In this document: positions 59,285 through 64,000 of the stretch, piece after piece
How positions within the stretch are numbered: position 1 is the stretch's first letter
Layout: every line of letters begins with the position of its first letter
Assembly (NCBI GenBank): GCA_017654935.2
Contig: CM065691.1
Span: forward strand, 37,275,053-37,339,052
Direction of reading: 5' to 3'
Source of the DNA: Phymorhynchus buccinoides
Lineage: Eukaryota; Mollusca; Gastropoda; Neogastropoda; Raphitomidae
DNA length: 64,000 bases
Made by a program: the position numbers and the translations under genes
Notes under the pieces: model-generated
Databases searched by the model: none
Told to the model about the DNA's origin: nothing
The model's input: only the letters and a program-made list of their open reading frames with translations

Positions 59285-59670
59285 TACAGTGGAATCCGTT
59301 TAATTGGCCAAAGCCGCTTAATCGGCCAAAGCCGCTTAATCGGCCAATTTCTCTGGAACAGAATTTTTTCTTCTTAAGCATGTGTTATTTTGTTCGTTTT
59401 TACGGCCAAAGCTGAAATCTTCAATTTCGCTTTATTGGCCACTTTTTCTCTCTAATGTTTCCTCTTTACTCCCCAACAACAGAGGCAGACAAACTGACAA
59501 AAAGGGAAAGAATTTGAATTTGAACTGCAACATTTAATTTTGACGTCATTGCTTTTGACTTGCATAATTGCGTCATACAGTATCTCAATGTTCGTTTTAT
59601 CGGCCGATTCGCTTTATCGGCCATATTTTTCCTGGTCCCAAAAGTGGCCGATTAAGCGGATTCCACTGTA
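59285..59670. mobile_element. pogo/Tigger-like MITE
   Basis: CAGTGGAATCCGTTTAATTG at 59287 and the complement of the right end, CAGTGGAATCCGCTTAATCG, with TA at both flanks (59285-59286 and 59669-59670). About 380 bp. The inner word 'aagccgcttaatcggcca' is itself duplicated at the left end. Confidence 0.85.
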
Positions 59671-61000
59671 CAAAGATGTAAATGAGCTTATAGGCAACTA
59701 ACATTGTCAAAATGTAATCAAATAAATGTGTACAGGTGAACAAAAACTGAAATATATCTATAATTTTTGATGTTACTAATATATAAAGACCCAAAATGGG
59801 TAACATATTACATGACAAAACTGCTGTGCCCAGTGTACCATATATGACACACGTTTTTCAAACATTATTTAGAACATAAATTTAGATACAATTTTGAATG
59901 TTATGATATCTTTGAGTCTTTTGATATCATCTGATCATGAAAACACATGATGCATCAAAAGATTGACTTTTCGTTTGTTAGATTAGGGTGGGTTTTGTTA
60001 GCAATGTTTTGGAACTGCTAGAATGCACGAGATCATCACACAGGAAGTGGCTGGTAAAAATCCATAAGCAGCATGTGAAGGCAGGGAAATCAACTAAGAT
60101 CAAGTTTCTTGTTTTGGGAAAGGTACTTGATGGTTCCTATTGTAGCTGCAGCTTTCTTTTCGATTTGAGGGGAGAATCAATGCTATGTATCATATATGAT
60201 ACGTGTGGCACTAGAGGGCTAAAAATGAAGTGCAGTTAGACCAAATTTAAGGTTTAATGGTCTGTTTTACAGAAGTACAAGATCTAATTATTTTCACTTT
60301 TTGTGTGTTAAATGATATTATTTAAAAAATGCATAGAAAATTACAGGATGATTCTTAACTTGTCGCGTCTTGTATTAATATCAACATCAGAGAGCGTGGA
60401 TAGAGGCAGTTGACAGACAACACACTGCACGCCTACTACTATCTAATTCGTTGGCACAGGCCCTAGAGCTAACCTTGGGGGGGAGGGGGGGGGGGGGGGA
60501 AATAACACACAAAAAATCCTGCATGCAAACATGCTAGACCTATGGAATTCGGGCGAAAAACTAGTTTATTTCAAGAGCTAAACTTCAAATAAATTAACGT
60601 GAAAATACTGATAAGACTCAACAAGATTTTCAAAGGGATTCATCTTGTCTTTCCATCTTTTTAAAAGCCCACCTTTTAAATGTCTGTGTTCAGTTCGTTT
60701 AAGGAGTCCATGTGGTAGAATATATGGTGTTTTTTTCAAAAGCAGACTAAACAAAAAACCAGAACCACGCCGAATAATCTAGAATTTGGATACAAGATGC
60801 AATGCCAAATGAACAAGCTCCAGTGAATTTGAAGTGAAGTTAATTCACATAATATTTTTAGAGAGAGAGGACACTCAGCTTGCGTTGGCTGGAGTCAACA
60901 CTGCATGCTTTTTAAATGAGAAGCACATCATTTCAATGCTAAACAACCAAATCCAAACAACTGTATAAAGTGGGCCAGTATGTCAAATTTGCGTGATCAT
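59671..61000. other. Non-coding, no gene seen
   Basis: AT-rich. A short inverted word around CATATATGACACACG at about 59840 and ATATATGATACGTGTGGC at about 60190 may be ends of a further MITE. A G run lies at 60478-60499. Confidence 0.4.
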
Positions 61001-61096
61001 CACACACACAAACACACGCGTACGCACGCACGCACACAATCACGCACACAGGCATGCACACACACACGCACACACACACACACATTCACGCACACA

Positions 61097-61345
61097 TACT
61101 CACACATCGGATGAGACGATAAACTGATGTCCCGTGTGCGCCCATGCACTTAGTACACGTTAATCCCAGTGGTAACGAAAAAGTTGTAATTTGGTCATCC
61201 TCATTAGTTACACCACATTTGGCATGCACATTAAAAAAAATATTGGATGGCGCGGCTCTGGCTGCGACGCGCTCTTCAGGTGGGAGCAACAACCCGAATT
61301 TCACAGAGACGCCTAGGTGACTATAAAGTACCAAATACCAAATAC
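61097..61345 (+). mobile_element. SINE, 5'-truncated copy
   Basis: Matches the body of the SINE at 9033-9400 from TCGGATGAGACGATAAAC through GGTGGGAGCAAC and AGACGCCTAGGTGACTATA. The tRNA-like head is missing. It ends in a TACCAAA tail. Confidence 0.85.
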
Positions 61346-61449
61346 TAAATATACACACGTGCGCGCGCATGCACACACAGATGGTAAATCGTATCCCTTG
61401 TTCCGTTTGTGTGAACCGAGGACAAAAATATTAAATGCATTCACGCGCA

Positions 61450-61477
61450 CGCGCGTACGCACGTACACACACACACA

Positions 61478-61564
<87 letters not shown>

Positions 61565-61570
61565 ACACAT
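61450..61570. repeat. (CA)n microsatellite
   Basis: Nearly perfect CA repeat over about 110 bp. Confidence 0.97.
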
Positions 61571-61662
61571 CATGCACGCAACCACTTTAACATGCATACA
61601 CTTTTGTTTTCCCCCTGTCTAATATTACGAGAAGTGGATAGACGTTAAATGAAACACACACA

Positions 61663-61671
<9 letters not shown>

Positions 61672-61717
<46 letters not shown>

Positions 61718-61794
61718 GCGCGCGCGCGCGCGCGCGCACGCACACGCACACGCACACGCACACGCACACGCACACGCACACACACACATACACA

Positions 61795-61859
<65 letters not shown>

Positions 61860-61874
61860 CGAACGAACGAACGA
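61672..61874. repeat. Compound (CA)(CG)(CACACG)(GA)(AACG) microsatellite
   Basis: (CA)n, then about 18 CG units (61702-61738), then CGCACA units, then (GA)n (61796-61853), then (CGAA)n to 61876. Alternating purine-pyrimidine DNA over more than 100 bp. Confidence 0.95.
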
Positions 61875-61960
61875 ACCTTTTTTATTGAGGGAAAAGACTA
61901 AGCACTATACAGGCTTGTTTACATCCAGCCCTCATAAAAAATGAAAAAGGAGAAGAAAAA
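61854..61960 (-). repeat. Possible non-LTR 3' tail, minus strand
   Basis: Read on the minus strand, 'ctcaataaaaaaggttcgttcgttcg' looks like a polyadenylation signal followed by a tetranucleotide tail. No coding part attached. Confidence 0.35.
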
Positions 61961-62099
61961 ACAATAACCACCATTAACAATAAATGGAACATTTAAAAAA
62001 AGAATGAAAGTGAAAAAGCATGCACATACAAAATTCATACTTATCAAATAACCATGAAAAAACATCAAACACATTGAAATTAAAGCTACCCATTAGAAG

Positions 62100-62179
62100 C
62101 ACGCACATACACACGCACGCACGTTACAAATGCACGCACGCACACGCACACACACACGCTCGCACACGCACACACACGC

Positions 62180-62227
<48 letters not shown>

Positions 62228-62287
62228 TTTATCTCTCTCTCCCTCTCTCTCTCTCCCTCCCTCCCTCCCTCCCTCTCTGTCTCTCTC

Positions 62288-62333
<46 letters not shown>

Positions 62334-62370
62334 GCGCGCGCAAATTCCAGAGAGAGAGAGAGAGAGAGAG
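62100..62370. repeat. Compound CA/CT/CCCT/CG/GA microsatellite
   Basis: A chain of CA, CT, CCCT, CA, CG (62318-62341) and GA runs. Frames are artefacts. Confidence 0.95.
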
Positions 62371-62556
62371 TTATGGATCGAGGATACTAAGCATGAAATA
62401 CATTATTATGGTACAGTACATCAAGCTTTAGCTACAGCTGCTGCTTGTGTGGGCTTTCTCCTGGCTAGGGTCGATAGGTATATAACACGACCTGTAGGAG
62501 CCAATTAGTAGTCCTACTGTGGTTAATTCATAGTGTTAAAAAAAAATCGGGATTTT

Positions 62557-62587
62557 CCTGGTATTGCAGTACATCCAGGATCGTCCC
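62557..62587 (+). ncRNA. U2 snRNA 3' stem-loop IV-like fragment, copy 2
   Basis: CCTGGTATTGCAGTACATCC followed by AGGATCG matches U2 stem-loop IV with one change in the first 20 bases. The rest of U2 is absent. Confidence 0.78.
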
Positions 62588-62627
62588 CCTATCTTTATAA
62601 TTACTAATGTCCCACATGAAATCCCAC

Positions 62628-62629
<2 letters not shown>

Positions 62630-62662
<33 letters not shown>
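62630..62662. repeat. (G)32 homopolymer
   Basis: About 32 consecutive G after CCCACCC. Length is unreliable in any assembly. Confidence 0.9.
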
Positions 62663-62664
<2 letters not shown>

Positions 62665-62699
62665 TAATAATGAAGGGGATGTGGAAATGTTATTGGAAC

Positions 62700-62782
62700 A
62701 GTGTGTGTGTGTGTGCGTGTGCGTGCGTGCGTGCGTGCGCGCGCGCGCGCGCGCGCGTGTGTGTATATGTGTGTGTGTGTGT
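62700..62782. repeat. (TG)n and (GC)n microsatellite
   Basis: TG, then TGCG, then about 9 GC units, then TG. Confidence 0.95.
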
Positions 62783-62818
62783 TAGAGGATCAGAAAAATA
62801 AATGTTATTCCCTTTTGG

Positions 62819-63028
62819 ACGAAATGCTTGTCAGTAGTGAGTGCTCCCCGTGGGGATATCAGGGGGTCTTTTGCATAAATAGTTCCCCACCTTCTGGAAG
62901 TTCTGTGCGCGTAACTTCCTCTAATCTGTCACTCTCTTTGACTTTGCCTTTTCCCTTTGCTAACTGTCATCCACTTATCTTTCTGCCTTACCGATCCATT
63001 CTCCTGCCTTTTTTCACGAAACACTTTT
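62819..63028 (+). repeat. Inverted repeat, left arm
   Basis: About 210 bp starting ACGAAATGCTTGTCAGTAGT, nearly identical to the complement of 63697-63906. Only a few differences were noticed (for example GTGCGCGTAAC against GTGCGTGTAAC). Confidence 0.95.
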
Positions 63029-63154
63029 TGTGTGCTTTCTATTTGTTATTTGTTATGACGTTGATATATTTTGCCCCCCCCCCCCTTGTCATCAGACAGT
63101 TGTTTTGGTAATGACACTACAAATGTGGAATTGTCGAATTGTCCAAAGCTCTCT

Positions 63155-63215
63155 CTCTGATTTATATAGCGCTGTATTCCCTTTGCAGGGAGCTCAAAGC
63201 GCTTTACATAGACAA
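63155..63215 (-). repeat. L2/CR1-like 3' tail remnant
   Basis: ATTTATATAGCGCTGTATTC followed by GGGAGCTCAAAGCGCTTTAC, the L2-type 3' hairpin in reverse orientation, in the spacer of the inverted repeat. Confidence 0.6.
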
Positions 63216-63696
63216 TAAAACACAAATAAGCTAACATTATACACATAAGACTCACTACAATCAAATCAAATATACATAAAATAATATTATTTAAACAAAG
63301 CCCTGTTCATAACCACAAAATTTGAAACAATATTACAATATTAAAAGAAAAGAAACAAAATTTCAAGGGAATTCAAAGTTCATGAGCTACGTTATTGCGC
63401 AAACACACACACACACATAACATTTATTGCTATGCCCCCTCCCTACCTTCCCTCTCTGTCTCTCTCTTTCTCTCTGATCTCCATGCCCCCCCCCCCACCC
63501 ACCCACCCACACCTTCCGGTTTTTGTTATCTCTCCCACTCACACTACTTCTTCTTCTTCTTCTTCTTCGATCGCTCAGACAGTTTCCTGTCGATTATGAG
63601 CGCAGAGGCGTCATGCTGCCGCTATGCGCCTAACTAAGAAATAGTACTAAGATAGTTAGCCCAGCAAGTCCGACTTCGGCTGGAGGAAATGTTTTT

Positions 63697-63906
63697 GAAA
63701 GTGTTTTGTGAAAAAAGGCAGGAGAATGGACCGGTAAGGCAGAAAGATAAGTGGATGACAGTTAGCAAAGGGAAAAGGCAAAGTCAAAGAGAGTGACAGA
63801 TTAGAGGAAGTTACACGCACAGAACTTCCAGAAGGTGGGGAACTATTTATGCAAAAGACCCCCTGATATCCCCACGGGGAGCACTCACTACTGACAAGCA
63901 TTTCGT
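63697..63906 (-). repeat. Inverted repeat, right arm
   Basis: Complement of 62819-63028; see that arm. The spacer is about 670 bp. Confidence 0.95.
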
Positions 63907-63910
63907 ACTG

Positions 63911-63990
63911 GATTCCGATTTCTACTGGCTGTTAGTAGAAATCGGAATTCCGATTTGTACTAGTAGAAATCGGAATTCCGATTTGTACTA
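63911..63990. repeat. Palindromic tandem repeat at right edge
   Basis: The 18-bp perfect palindrome AAATCGGAATTCCGATTT occurs at 63939-63956 and 63967-63984 within a 28-bp period. It is preceded by ATTCCGATTTCTACT, a 7-base loop and AGTAGAAATCGGAAT. The window ends inside the array or just after it. Confidence 0.9.
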
Positions 63991-64000
63991 GAAAAAAGCC

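Overview
This is a window of animal nuclear DNA. It has spliced genes with GT-AG introns, long CA, GA, CTA and G microsatellites, a tRNA-derived SINE, and remnants of Tc1/mariner, pogo-like, piggyBac-like and non-LTR elements. Three YR (DIRS-type) retrotransposons add to this. The mix suits a marine invertebrate, most likely a mollusc or other lophotrochozoan; that placement is inferred from repeat style, not from a marker gene.

1-5.6 kb holds transposon debris: a non-LTR reverse-transcriptase tail, a deleted Tc1-like element with transposase remnant, and a Tc1-derived element with about 290-bp inverted repeats. 5.6-22.2 kb holds the main host gene on the minus strand, the 3' part of NUP98 (the Nup98-Nup96 precursor). 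I could place 12 exons, all joined by GT-AG introns, with phases that agree at every junction; they total exactly 1800 coding bases (599 residues plus stop) of the Nup96 helical domain. The introns carry several minisatellites. The strangest surround the 99-bp exon 2 and contain copies of its splice donor and shards of the exon itself. Exon 4 is flanked by two decayed half-copies.

22.2-41.0 kb, inside the intron upstream of the first visible NUP98 exon, is a head-to-tail array of three DIRS-type elements on the minus strand. They abut exactly, sharing the trinucleotide ATT at every junction. Elements 1 and 2 are nearly identical and defective. Element 3 belongs to a diverged family and has intact gag, RT/RNase H/methyltransferase-like and tyrosine recombinase frames, inverted terminal repeats, and an internal complementary region that encodes the predicted circle junction.

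41.0-41.5 kb is a 500-base assembly gap, followed by a 37-bp minisatellite. At 43.3 and 45.1 kb lie two plus-strand exons that join in phase into the C-terminus of an unidentified gene. No NUP98 exon was found right of the gap, so the junction may hide a large missing segment or a misjoin. 43.4-64 kb is otherwise transposon- and microsatellite-rich: three non-LTR RT tails, two piggyBac-like MITEs, a 4.3-kb composite of pogo-like ends inserted in a CTA microsatellite, and other MITEs. It also holds a 5' U2 snRNA-like sequence, two copies of the U2 3' stem-loop, a 210-bp inverted repeat, and palindromes at the right edge.
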